64,000 nucleotides of DNA from Parasphingorhabdus litoris DSM 22379 (GCF_020906275.1 NZ_CP086727.1:930001-994000), one strand, 5' to 3'; counted from the stretch's first letter, positions 35,739 through 43,872 are shown. A program made the numbers and translations. The notes: generated from the sequence alone by a model not told the origin.

Positions 35739-36326
35739 ATGCAAGAGAAAAAGGCGATATCCAACGCTAAGCGCACGGAAAAGACCCGCAAACTATTGAT
35801 AAAAGCTGGAAAGAAATTATTTGTCGAAAAGGGTTTCGCCGCCACATCGACCCCTGAGATTGTTAAAGCAGCGGGTGTGACTCGCGGGGCACTCTACCAT
35901 CATTTTTCGGATAAGAAGGATCTGTTTCGCGCTGTGGTGGAACAGGATTGCGAAGCAGTGGGTATCGAGATTAATCGCGAATCCGAAGACGCTGACAGCT
36001 TGATTGATATGCTGAAAACAGGGTCCAGCGCCTTTGTGAAAGCGATTACTTCACAAGGCCGTGCGCGAACCATTTTGATCGAAGGGCCATCTGTTCTTGG
36101 TCAAAAAGAGCTTCTGGAAATTGAAGATCAATTTACGCGCCTGTCATTGCGTCAGGGGCTGGAATCGGCACTCAAACATAGAGCAATAAAGCCATTGGCT
36201 CTGCAACCGCTGGTTGAGCTGGTTAGTTCCATGCTCGATGGGGCAGCTCTTAAAGTGGAAGCGGGGTTTGATTTTGAAGAAATTGAACCAATTGTGCACG
36301 CATTTATCGACGGGCTTGCCGAATAG
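35739..36326 (+). CDS. TetR family transcriptional regulator
   Basis: 195 aa from the ATG at 35739; an upstream in-frame ATG at 35712 would place operator 2 inside the gene. The N-terminal HTH reads [39 protein letters not shown], a classic TetR DNA-binding domain (shown in parts: [20 protein letters not shown]). The C-terminal ligand domain is specific and its ligand unknown. It probably represses itself and the divergent VOC gene through the two 17-bp sites. It is convergent with the TPR gene, 32 bp between the stops. Confidence 0.9.
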   Translation: MQEKKAISNAKRTEKTRKLLIKAGKKLFVEKGFAATSTPEIVKAAGVTRGALYHHFSDKKDLFRAVVEQDCEAVGIEINRESEDADSLIDMLKTGSSAFVKAITSQGRARTILIEGPSVLGQKELLEIEDQFTRLSLRQGLESALKHRAIKPLALQPLVELVSSMLDGAALKVEAGFDFEEIEPIVHAFIDGLAE

Positions 36327-36358
36327 AAAAGGTGCGCATTGCCGCCGCTGCCTCTAGC

Positions 36359-37354
36359 CTATCCGCCAATGCCCAAAGCCGATGCGGCTTCGCGGATACG
36401 CTTCGCTTCTGCACCGTCATTCTTGAAAGCTTCCAGCCCGTCAGCCCGCGCTTTTTCCGCCTTGGCAGTCTGTCCCAATTGCATGCGGCTGCGCATCAGC
36501 ATGATCCAGCCATTGGCGTCATTGGGGTTGGATTGCAGCCGTTTGTCGAGGCCATCCACCATATTGGCGATCATTGCTTCCTGTTGACCAGCGGGCAGGG
36601 CGGCGGCGGCCTGCATCTGTTCGCGGCTGGGGCCGGGAATAGCGGCTGTCGCGACCTGCGGGCCGTCGGTGGAGATCCCGCCTGTGGGAGCCGCAGGCGT
36701 AATTTTTGCTAGACGGGCGGCGACGTCGATATTTTCTTTCTCGGCCACTTGTCCGATCACACGCCGAATGTCAGCGGCATAGGGGGCATCGGCGGGCGTA
36801 TCTTCGAGCAGTGCAAACCAGTCGTTAATCGCGCCTTGATGGTCGCCGGAAATGTCCTTTTGCACCGCCAGGAAATAACGCGCGCGAGGATCGCTTTTAT
36901 CCAGTGCCACTGCCTTCTTGAAAGCATCTGCGGCGTCATCTGGCACCTGTTGACCATCGCTGGCCATGACCAGCGCTTCCCCTAGCATCGACCAATATTC
37001 GGGATTTTTGGGATCGAGCGTCGTCGCCCGTTTCATGGCTGTAGCGGATTCAGCAAATTTCTGGGTTTCGAAATAGCTCCAACCGAGCATGCGCCAGCTT
37101 TCCGCGTCCTCGGGATCATCCTGCAGCTTTTTCTCAAGCCCCGCGATCACTTCGTTGACGCTCGGGGCCTGTTCGGTTTCACCAGTCGCGACTTCGGCCC
37201 CGTTGTCGCTGCCAGACGTTTCGCCATCCATGCTGCGATAGATTTGCACACCCACCGCACCGATTGCCAATATGGCAGCGAAGATCAGCGCGATGCGGCT
37301 GATATTGGTTCCGCCATTCTTGGCTGGTTTTGTTGCCGCTTCTGGTTCGCTCAT
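36359..37354 (-). CDS. TPR protein of cytochrome c maturation, CcmI/NrfG type
   Basis: 331 aa. One N-terminal membrane helix (SRIALIFAAILAIGAVGVQIY), then TPR repeats in the periplasm: PEDAESWRMLGWSYFETQKF, NPEYWSMLGEALVM, SDPRARYFLAVQKDISGD, and near the end NDANGWIMLMRSRMQLGQT. The layout matches the C-terminal (NrfG-like) half of CcmI/CycH, which holds apocytochrome c for heme attachment. A linker rich in Pro, Ala and Gly lies at about 220-250. It is divergent from the decaheme cytochrome operon, so its possible client is next door. Confidence 0.85.
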   Translation of the reverse strand: MSEPEAATKPAKNGGTNISRIALIFAAILAIGAVGVQIYRSMDGETSGSDNGAEVATGETEQAPSVNEVIAGLEKKLQDDPEDAESWRMLGWSYFETQKFAESATAMKRATTLDPKNPEYWSMLGEALVMASDGQQVPDDAADAFKKAVALDKSDPRARYFLAVQKDISGDHQGAINDWFALLEDTPADAPYAADIRRVIGQVAEKENIDVAARLAKITPAAPTGGISTDGPQVATAAIPGPSREQMQAAAALPAGQQEAMIANMVDGLDKRLQSNPNDANGWIMLMRSRMQLGQTAKAEKARADGLEAFKNDGAEAKRIREAASALGIGG

Positions 37355-37633
37355 CTGTAAAACTCACTTCTCAACTGGTGCGACCCGGTTGTTCCTTTTT
37401 TCATTGTCGCGAACTGGCTGGCTTTGACAAGTCATTTGTTGGTGATGGTCGATTGAGACCAAAGCGGATCAGCTTGTGATATTTTCCACTGGCATATCAA
37501 AAGCTTTTTGATAAGATGCTCGCAAGTAAAGTCTTTTGGGGTCGCGCTAAAGCCGAAAAAGATTGCTGCATTGGTCTGTAAAAACGCATGAGGGAGCGTT
37601 GGGCCAAGACAGCGCAGAGGGGGAAGATAGCGC
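37355..37633. promoter_or_regulatory. Divergent control region of the TPR gene and the electron-transfer operon
   Basis: 279 bp, AT-rich in the middle. It contains the 19-bp near-palindrome TATCAAAAGCTTTTTGATA at 37495-37513, about 120 bp before the GTG start. A good ribosome site (GAGGGGGAAG) precedes the GTG. A weak CRP-like half site TGTGA is at 37475. Confidence 0.5.
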
Positions 37634-40084
37634 GTGGCTGACAAGTTTCGAGTGGTGATCGTGGGATCAGGGCCAGCGGGCATGAGTGCCGCGGGTCGTG
37701 CTGCACAATTGAAACTGAAACATGTGCTGCTGGAAAAGACCGATCATCTTTCCGACACCATCTTCAAATATCAAAAAGGCAAGCATGTCATGGCGACGCC
37801 GAGCCAGCTGGTGCTGCGTTCGGATATGGATTTTGACGCCGGCAAGCGTGAGGCGATCCTGGAAATCTGGGACAAGCAAACCGAGGCTTGCGGTGTCAAT
37901 GTGCAGTATAATGCTGAACCGGTAAAGATCGAAGGGGAAGAAGGAAACTTCACCATCACCCTGAAAAACGGGGATAAAGTTTTGGCGGAAACGATTGTCA
38001 TGGCGATCGGAACGCAGGGCAACCCCAACCTGATGCGTTGTCCCGGTGGTGATAACAAGCTGGTGCAATATCAGCTGGATGATCCGGGTGAATATTATGA
38101 CGAGCATATCACCGTTATCGGTTCTGGCGATGCCGGAATAGAAAATGCTCTCGGCCTCGCGGCCGATGCCGCGCAAAATAATATTGTCACGATCCTCAAT
38201 CGCTCACCGGAATTTGCGCGTGCGAAAAAGGCGAATGTGAAGCTGCTGATGGAAGCAGGCGAGCAGGGCAAAGTCGATGTCCGTACCGAAACAACCCCGG
38301 CGGAAGTCAAGGATGGTGAGCTGGTGCTCGAAACCCGCGATGGTCAGGAAACAATCAAGTGCGATCGCATCATCGCGCGCATGGGATCCGCCCCGCCGCG
38401 CAAATTTGTCGAGGAATGCGGGATCGAGTTTACCAGCGAAGATCGCGAGGCTTATCCCAAGCTGACGCCCGCTTTTGAAAGCACCAAGAAGGGCATTTAT
38501 GTTATCGGCGCGCTGGCCGGATATCCGCTGATCAAGCACTGCATGAACCAGGGCTATGATGTCATTGAATTTATCAACGGCAACAAAGACCTGAAGCCTG
38601 CCGATGAACCGATCCTCGAAAAGAAATTTGCTGACCTGCCTGGAGGCAAGTCGGTCGATGAATGGCTCGAATTTTTCCGGGAGCGGGTCACTATTCTCAA
38701 CGAACTATCCTCGCTACAGATGCGTGAGTTCATGCTCGACAGCGAACCACGCCGCTATCGTCGCGGCGAAGTGATCTTCGAGAAAAACGAGCCGGGGTCG
38801 TCCTTGTTCGCCATTGCCGAAGGATCGGTGGCGGTCGAGATTGATCCCGATGATCCGTCGATCACCGTGCCGATTGAAGAGGGATCAATCTTCGGCGAGG
38901 TTGGCTTGATTTCAGGTCGCCGCCGTGGTGCCACCATCAACGCGGCGGAAGACCTGATCGTCGTAGAGATTTCCCGCACCGCCGCATTGAAACTGCAGGC
39001 CTCGGTACCGGCTGCCAAGCGCGCCATCACGCGCATCTCCACGGAACGACAGTTGCTGCAGATGTTCGGATCCGGCCTGACGAAAGAGGATATATCCGAG
39101 GTCGTCGATACCAGCGAAATCATGAATGTCAGAGCCGGCGAAGCGATTATCGAGGAAGGTAGCGAAGGCAATGACATCTACGTCATTCGGGTCGGGTCGA
39201 TGGTGGTGGAAAAGGAAATTGGCGGTAAGCCGGTTTTCCTGTCCTACCTGCCAGCGGGTTCCTATGTCGGGGAAATGACCCTGATCGCGGGCGGTATGCG
39301 CACCGCAACGGTGAAAGCGGCGATCAAGTCGGAAGTGATCAAAATCAATGGCGATGCGTTCAAGAAGGTGCTCGACAAGCACCCTGACCTGATGCGCAAG
39401 GCCAAGCAGGAAATGGCCTCTCGTCAGGATGTGAATGCCTTTGTCGAAGCCAAGAAAGACAGCTTCTCCGGCGTCGTCGATATGTATTCCGGCGTTGCCA
39501 ATTTCCTGGTCGACAATGGTATTGGCGAAGCAACCGATGTGCTGCTGATCGATGAAAACCTCTGTGTGGGCTGTGACAATTGCGAGAAAGCCTGCGCCGA
39601 CAGCCATGAAGGCCTGTCCCGTCTCGACCGGGAAGCAGGCCGGACCTATGCGCATCTACACGTGCCGACCAGCTGTCGCCACTGCGAGCATCCGCATTGC
39701 ATGTCCGATTGTCCGCCTGATGCGATCCACCGTGGCCCGGACGGAGAGGTCTTCATCGACGACACCTGCATTGGTTGCGGCAATTGCCAGCGCTACTGCC
39801 CTTATGGCGTGATCCGCATGGACAAGGTGCCGCCGAAGAAACCCAGCTTGCTCAGCTGGCTGTTCTTCGGGAAGGGGCCGGGGCCCGGCGAGCCTGACAA
39901 GCAATGGGCTGCGGAAAATAGCGATCCCGATGTCGAGAAACCCAAGAAAGCGATTAAATGTGACATGTGCGCCGGTATCAACGGCGGCCCCGCCTGTGTC
40001 CGCGCCTGTCCAACGGGGGCCGCCATCCGCGTGGCACCAGAGGAATTCCTCACCGTCGCCAAGCTAGAGCAGGAGGACGCATAA
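37634..40084 (+). CDS. FAD/NAD(P) oxidoreductase - two cNMP-binding domains - four-cluster ferredoxin fusion
   Basis: 816 aa, GTG start with GAGGGGGAAG before it; no export signal, so cytoplasmic. Residues 1-320: two-dinucleotide-binding flavoprotein (GSGPAG at 11-16, GSGDAG at 163-168) of the thioredoxin-reductase/YpdA fold without a CxxC pair. Residues about 357-460 and 486-590: two cyclic-nucleotide-binding domains, each with the phosphate-binding cassette; GEVGLISGRRRGAT (E422, R431) and GEMTLIAGGMRTAT (E547, R556), the second being canonical. Residues 640-795: sixteen cysteines (644/647/650/654, 681/684/689/693, 712/715/718/722, 776/779/788/792) spaced as four [4Fe-4S] clusters of the DmsB/HybA type. 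The stop overlaps the next ATG. It probably feeds or accepts electrons from the membrane cytochrome under cNMP control. Confidence 0.9.
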   Translation: MADKFRVVIVGSGPAGMSAAGRAAQLKLKHVLLEKTDHLSDTIFKYQKGKHVMATPSQLVLRSDMDFDAGKREAILEIWDKQTEACGVNVQYNAEPVKIEGEEGNFTITLKNGDKVLAETIVMAIGTQGNPNLMRCPGGDNKLVQYQLDDPGEYYDEHITVIGSGDAGIENALGLAADAAQNNIVTILNRSPEFARAKKANVKLLMEAGEQGKVDVRTETTPAEVKDGELVLETRDGQETIKCDRIIARMGSAPPRKFVEECGIEFTSEDREAYPKLTPAFESTKKGIYVIGALAGYPLIKHCMNQGYDVIEFINGNKDLKPADEPILEKKFADLPGGKSVDEWLEFFRERVTILNELSSLQMREFMLDSEPRRYRRGEVIFEKNEPGSSLFAIAEGSVAVEIDPDDPSITVPIEEGSIFGEVGLISGRRRGATINAAEDLIVVEISRTAALKLQASVPAAKRAITRISTERQLLQMFGSGLTKEDISEVVDTSEIMNVRAGEAIIEEGSEGNDIYVIRVGSMVVEKEIGGKPVFLSYLPAGSYVGEMTLIAGGMRTATVKAAIKSEVIKINGDAFKKVLDKHPDLMRKAKQEMASRQDVNAFVEAKKDSFSGVVDMYSGVANFLVDNGIGEATDVLLIDENLCVGCDNCEKACADSHEGLSRLDREAGRTYAHLHVPTSCRHCEHPHCMSDCPPDAIHRGPDGEVFIDDTCIGCGNCQRYCPYGVIRMDKVPPKKPSLLSWLFFGKGPGPGEPDKQWAAENSDPDVEKPKKAIKCDMCAGINGGPACVRACPTGAAIRVAPEEFLTVAKLEQEDA

Positions 40085-40965
40085 TGGCTTCTGTTCCTGT
40101 TCCCGGCGGCGTCTCCAAAAAGAAAGTCGCAATGCATGACGGCTTTCTCAAACATGCGGGTTATAAATGGCTGAAAATTGCCTCCTTCATCATGCTGTTA
40201 TCGATTGTCAGCTATCTCTTCATCGACGTCTCGCCGCGTCATAATGGTGGCAGCTGGTATGGCTATACGCTTGGCACAATCGGAGCTGGCCTGATCCTGT
40301 GGCTGACCATGCTTGGTGTCCGCAAGCGCGCCATGACGGCCGGCAAATGGTCGCTAAAGGCTTGGACCTCGGCGCATATCTATCTCGGCCTCAGCCTGAT
40401 CGTGATCGGTACATTGCATACGGGTTTCCAATTTGGCTGGAACATTCACACGGCGGCCTATGCCTTCATGATGATTGTGATCGTCTCCGGCATTGTCGGT
40501 ATCTATTTTTACGCCACTATTCCGCAGGCGCTCTCGAACAATCGCGACGAAATGACCGAGACGCAGATGCTGGAAAGCCTGCGCTCGCTTGACCGGCAAT
40601 TGCATGAAGCCGCGCAGCCCCTCTCGGCGGAGCATGCTGCCTTGGTGTTGCAATCGCTGGAACAGGATCCGTTCGGTGGTGGATTCCTGAAACGTGTGTC
40701 CGGAAAATATCCCAATTGCGCTACCCGCGCTGCGCAGGCTGATTTGCGGCGAGAACGCGCTTATCAGCCGCGCATGGGCGGCGATGATCCGCTCGACAAG
40801 GTCGATGCGCTGCTTCAGAAAAAGGAGGCAACGCTCGCCCGTGTTCGCCGCCATCTTCGGCTGAAAGCGCTGCTGCAGGTCTGGTTGTTCGTCCATGTGC
40901 CGATGACATTCGCACTGATCGCTTCGCTATCGGCGCATATCATTAGCGTTTTCTTTTACTGGTAG
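40084..40965 (+). CDS. Predicted diheme cytochrome b membrane protein
   Basis: 293 aa from the ATG at 40084, which overlaps the upstream stop (TAATG). Five transmembrane helices: about 30-48, 62-80, 95-117, 124-146 and 263-291. Helix 3 has H98 and H112 and helix 5 has H271 and H285; both pairs are H-x13-H, the spacing that ligates two stacked hemes b in cytochrome b of the bc1 complex. Both helices should run the same way, giving the pairs H98-H271 (inside) and H112-H285 (outside). A charged loop of about 115 residues between helices 4 and 5 is predicted cytoplasmic. It links the ferredoxin protein to the decaheme cytochrome. No named family recognised. Confidence 0.85.
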   Translation: MASVPVPGGVSKKKVAMHDGFLKHAGYKWLKIASFIMLLSIVSYLFIDVSPRHNGGSWYGYTLGTIGAGLILWLTMLGVRKRAMTAGKWSLKAWTSAHIYLGLSLIVIGTLHTGFQFGWNIHTAAYAFMMIVIVSGIVGIYFYATIPQALSNNRDEMTETQMLESLRSLDRQLHEAAQPLSAEHAALVLQSLEQDPFGGGFLKRVSGKYPNCATRAAQADLRRERAYQPRMGGDDPLDKVDALLQKKEATLARVRRHLRLKALLQVWLFVHVPMTFALIASLSAHIISVFFYW

Positions 40966-40980
40966 GCGGGAGATAGACTG

Positions 40981-42849
40981 ATGACCTTTATCGTTCGCCA
41001 AATTGCTGTCACCGCTGATGGGCGTGAAATTATCCGTTCCAATCCGTTCACGGATGCTGAGATCGGGATCGGCCGCAACACGCAAAATGCGATTCATCTG
41101 CCTGACCTCGCCGTCAATCCGGACCATGCGGTCATTCGCCAGCTAGACGACGGCCAGATCGAAATTGAGAGCATTTCGGGCCAGAAATTCTCGGTCGATG
41201 GCCGGGACCAGATGTCCGCAACCATTGACCCCAGCGCAGGCGCTGAAGTCGGTTTTGGCGGCCATGTAATTGCGGTCAGTCATGACGAAGAAGGCGTAAT
41301 ACTGACCGTCAAACGGGTCGAAGCGCTTTCGGATTCTGCGCAAGAGCGAGACGAGGGCGCGCTCTACACATTGAAAGGCCTGCTGCCCGGGAAGCGGATC
41401 AGCGCATGGGGCTTTGTCGGGCTTATGCTTGCCGCGTTTCTGATCTGGCCGATCTATACTTGGGCTACTTATCGCGGTGTCGAAGAGCGGCCCGAAGGAT
41501 TTCATGCCGACACCATGTGGTCATCCGGCGCTTTGAGTGACGCGCACCACAGTCTCGAAGGGGATTGTCAGGCTTGCCATGTCGATGCCTTTGTGACCGT
41601 GACAGACAAAACCTGCATGAACTGTCATGAAGATGACGCACATGATCATGCCAAAAAAGACCGATTGCTGACAGCCATGGGCGAACCGGAAGGTTTCGCA
41701 AAAGTCGGTGCCGCTTTTGCCTCTGCATTTAACAAGCCGCCTGGCAGGTGTGTCGAATGTCACACCGAGCACGAGGGTGCGGGTGCTATGGAACCTACCG
41801 CGCAAAAATTTTGCGCCGATTGTCACGAGGGAATGGACGCGCGTTTGACCGATACGAAGCTTGAAAATGCTGCTGATTTCGGGACGTCGCATCCGCAATT
41901 TCGCCCTGCTTTGTTGATTCAACCGGGTGGTAAAAATCCACCTCGCAAGCGGGTTTCGCTGGACGACAAGCCAACCGAATATAATGGCCTGAAATTCCCG
42001 CATGATATCCACATGTCCAAAACCGGCGGGGTCGCCCAGATGGGACGGCGACTGTCGGCAAAATTTGGTTTTGGCGATTCGCTGGTCTGTTCGGACTGTC
42101 ATACGCCGGACTCGAACGGTGTCCGGTTTGAGCCAGTGGACATGGAAGAAGACTGCGCCATGTGCCACAGTCTCGCCTTCGAAGAGATCGGCAACACCAT
42201 AAGAACTCTGCGCCACGGCGAGCCCGATATGGTGCGGGCGGACCTGCGCGCTTATTATCGCTCTACCGGCCCCTCGCGACCGATTAATCTTGGCGGTATG
42301 AAACGCCGCCGGCCAGGCGCCGGCAATGACAACCGTGTTGCCAGCGACTATGCGCGCGCCGTTCAGTTCCGGCCAAGCCGTGCCAATCTTGCCATTCAGC
42401 AAGTCTTTTCACGCGGCGGCGCCTGTTTCGATTGTCATGGAGTGACGCCGCCGACAGCACGCGGCCGGGTGGATTATGGAATCAAACCGGTAACCCAGAC
42501 GGATCGTTATATGCACAAGGGCTGGTTCAGCCATGAAGCGCATAATGACGAGGATTGTACCAGTTGTCATGCCGCAACGACATCAAACGATGCGCGTGAT
42601 TTGTTGCTGCCGGGAATTAAGACATGCCGTGAATGTCACGGCGGCGAGTTTCAGGAAGCCTCCGATGTGCCATCGACATGCGCGATGTGTCATGACTATC
42701 ATGCCGATGATGGTGCGCCCTGGTTGATCAAGGAACAGCAAAAGGACAAACGGAAAAAGCCTGATACGGTGGCGAATGATAATCAGGCTATAAAGCCGTC
42801 GGACAAGCTGAAAGTGAAGATACGAAAGCAGAAAATTGCCAGTCGCTAG
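40981..42849 (+). CDS. FHA-like domain - membrane helix - decaheme cytochrome c
   Basis: 622 aa. Residues 1-115 form an FHA-like beta sandwich (IGIGRNTQNAIHL at 28-40) in the cytoplasm. One helix (142-164, AWGFVGLMLAAFLIWPIYTW) leads to a periplasmic domain with ten CxxCH sites at 196, 212, 257, 278, 370, 392, 482, 526, 549 and 567; extra histidines (HH189-190, H341, H344, H518, H521) could be sixth ligands. The usual phosphothreonine-site pattern 'SRxH' is NPDH here, so phospho-binding may be lost. A Lys-rich tail ends the protein. Its helix acts as the signal anchor. Ten hemes need the Ccm system; a CcmI-like gene is divergent from this operon. Confidence 0.93.
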   Translation: MTFIVRQIAVTADGREIIRSNPFTDAEIGIGRNTQNAIHLPDLAVNPDHAVIRQLDDGQIEIESISGQKFSVDGRDQMSATIDPSAGAEVGFGGHVIAVSHDEEGVILTVKRVEALSDSAQERDEGALYTLKGLLPGKRISAWGFVGLMLAAFLIWPIYTWATYRGVEERPEGFHADTMWSSGALSDAHHSLEGDCQACHVDAFVTVTDKTCMNCHEDDAHDHAKKDRLLTAMGEPEGFAKVGAAFASAFNKPPGRCVECHTEHEGAGAMEPTAQKFCADCHEGMDARLTDTKLENAADFGTSHPQFRPALLIQPGGKNPPRKRVSLDDKPTEYNGLKFPHDIHMSKTGGVAQMGRRLSAKFGFGDSLVCSDCHTPDSNGVRFEPVDMEEDCAMCHSLAFEEIGNTIRTLRHGEPDMVRADLRAYYRSTGPSRPINLGGMKRRRPGAGNDNRVASDYARAVQFRPSRANLAIQQVFSRGGACFDCHGVTPPTARGRVDYGIKPVTQTDRYMHKGWFSHEAHNDEDCTSCHAATTSNDARDLLLPGIKTCRECHGGEFQEASDVPSTCAMCHDYHADDGAPWLIKEQQKDKRKKPDTVANDNQAIKPSDKLKVKIRKQKIASR

Positions 42850-42884
42850 AGGCGACAATTGGAAGATGGTCGCTAGAGGCGACA
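42842..42884 (+). repeat. Two 16-bp direct repeats, each a small hairpin, between the cytochrome and phosphoesterase genes
   Basis: GTCGCTAGAGGCGACA occurs at 42842-42857 and 42869-42884. Each copy folds as GTCGC / GCGAC with a TAGAG loop. The first copy contains the cytochrome stop codon TAG. From 42884 a 7-codon frame (MKERKRP) runs to a TGA that overlaps the phosphoesterase ATG. Confidence 0.7.
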
Positions 42885-42903
42885 TGAAAGAGAGGAAGCG
42901 CCC

Positions 42904-43752
42904 ATGATCTTGGCGCAGGTAACGGATATTCATCTGGGCTTTGACCCAGACAATCCGACGGAATTTAACCGCAAGCGCCTCGATCAGGCGCTCAAGGTTC
43001 TGTGCGAGATGACGCCGCGACCCGATGTGCTTCTCGCTACTGGAGATTTGGTCGATCGTGGGGATCAGGACAGTTACATGCGATTGGAAGAGGCTTTCGC
43101 CGATTTGCCCTTTCCGGTTTATATGTGTCTGGGTAATCATGATTTGCGGGCACCTTTTCAGAAGCAATTTCCCGATGTGCCGACAGCTGATGGCTTTGTG
43201 CAATATGAAATAGATGATGGGCCATTGCGCTTGTTGTTCCTCGATACGCTCGAAGAGGGGCGGCATGGTGGGGCGTTTTGCGATGTCCGGGCGCAGTGGC
43301 TGACCGATCGATTGGCTGAAAAGCAGGATAAGCCGACATTGCTGATCATGCATCATCCTCCGGTTGAATCCGGCATCGCATGGATGAACACCGATCCGCG
43401 TGAACCTTGGGTGTCGACGCTGGCCGATACTATTGCTGGCCATGATCAAGTTAAAGGCATGATCACGGGGCATCTGCACCGTAACATCTCCACCTCTTTT
43501 GAAGGTACAAGCCTGTCGATCTGTGCCTCTACCGCACCGCAGGTGGCGTTTGACCTCGAACCGATTGACCCGGAAAATCCTGATGGTCGGAACATGATCG
43601 TCGCCGATCCGCCCGCCATTGCGCTACATTGGTGGAACGGCAAGCAACTGGTTAGCCATTTCGAGACAGCGGAGGAGCATGTGATGCTGGCGCGCTATGA
43701 CGAGAACTTGCAACCTCTGGTAAGGGCCTTATTGGCGGAGCGGCCGGAATAG
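42904..43752 (+). CDS. CpdA-type (class III) metallophosphoesterase, candidate cAMP phosphodiesterase
   Basis: 282 aa. The binuclear metal motifs are all present: DIHLG (D8, H10), GDLVDRG (D48), GNHD (N78, H79), MHHPP (H150, H151) and GHLHRN (H190, H192). This set and order is that of class III cyclic-nucleotide phosphodiesterases (CpdA, Rv0805), though members also cleave other phosphodiesters. AGAGGAAG precedes the ATG. It follows the decaheme cytochrome gene by 54 bp on the same strand, and the first gene of that operon has two cNMP domains, so it may set the level of the ligand that controls the oxidoreductase. Confidence 0.88.
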   Translation: MILAQVTDIHLGFDPDNPTEFNRKRLDQALKVLCEMTPRPDVLLATGDLVDRGDQDSYMRLEEAFADLPFPVYMCLGNHDLRAPFQKQFPDVPTADGFVQYEIDDGPLRLLFLDTLEEGRHGGAFCDVRAQWLTDRLAEKQDKPTLLIMHHPPVESGIAWMNTDPREPWVSTLADTIAGHDQVKGMITGHLHRNISTSFEGTSLSICASTAPQVAFDLEPIDPENPDGRNMIVADPPAIALHWWNGKQLVSHFETAEEHVMLARYDENLQPLVRALLAERPE

Positions 43753-43872
43753 TTAAAACTGGCGCGAGGATCAATCTTCTCTATTTCGACTATCCATTTT
43801 TGCATTGGCAAAACACGACACAATCACCCATGATACCGGCTGATCTTATAGTTTGTCTGACGGAGGTTTGCT

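Noticed and set aside
37475..37490. Possible CRP site TGTGA-N6-CCACT
   Set aside because: Only the left half matches; the right half differs at two of five positions. It is tempting beside a cNMP-binding enzyme but too weak to claim.
38912..39655. 247-aa minus-strand frame
   Set aside because: It lies wholly antisense to the cNMP/ferredoxin part of the 816-aa gene. The sense protein has clear motifs; the antisense frame is a codon-bias shadow without domains.
41521..42402. 293-aa minus-strand frame
   Set aside because: Antisense to the ten-heme cytochrome gene; its residues mirror the sense Cys/His codons and show no independent domain.
42583..43479. 298-aa minus-strand frame
   Set aside because: It spans the end of the cytochrome gene and the phosphoesterase gene, both well supported on the plus strand.
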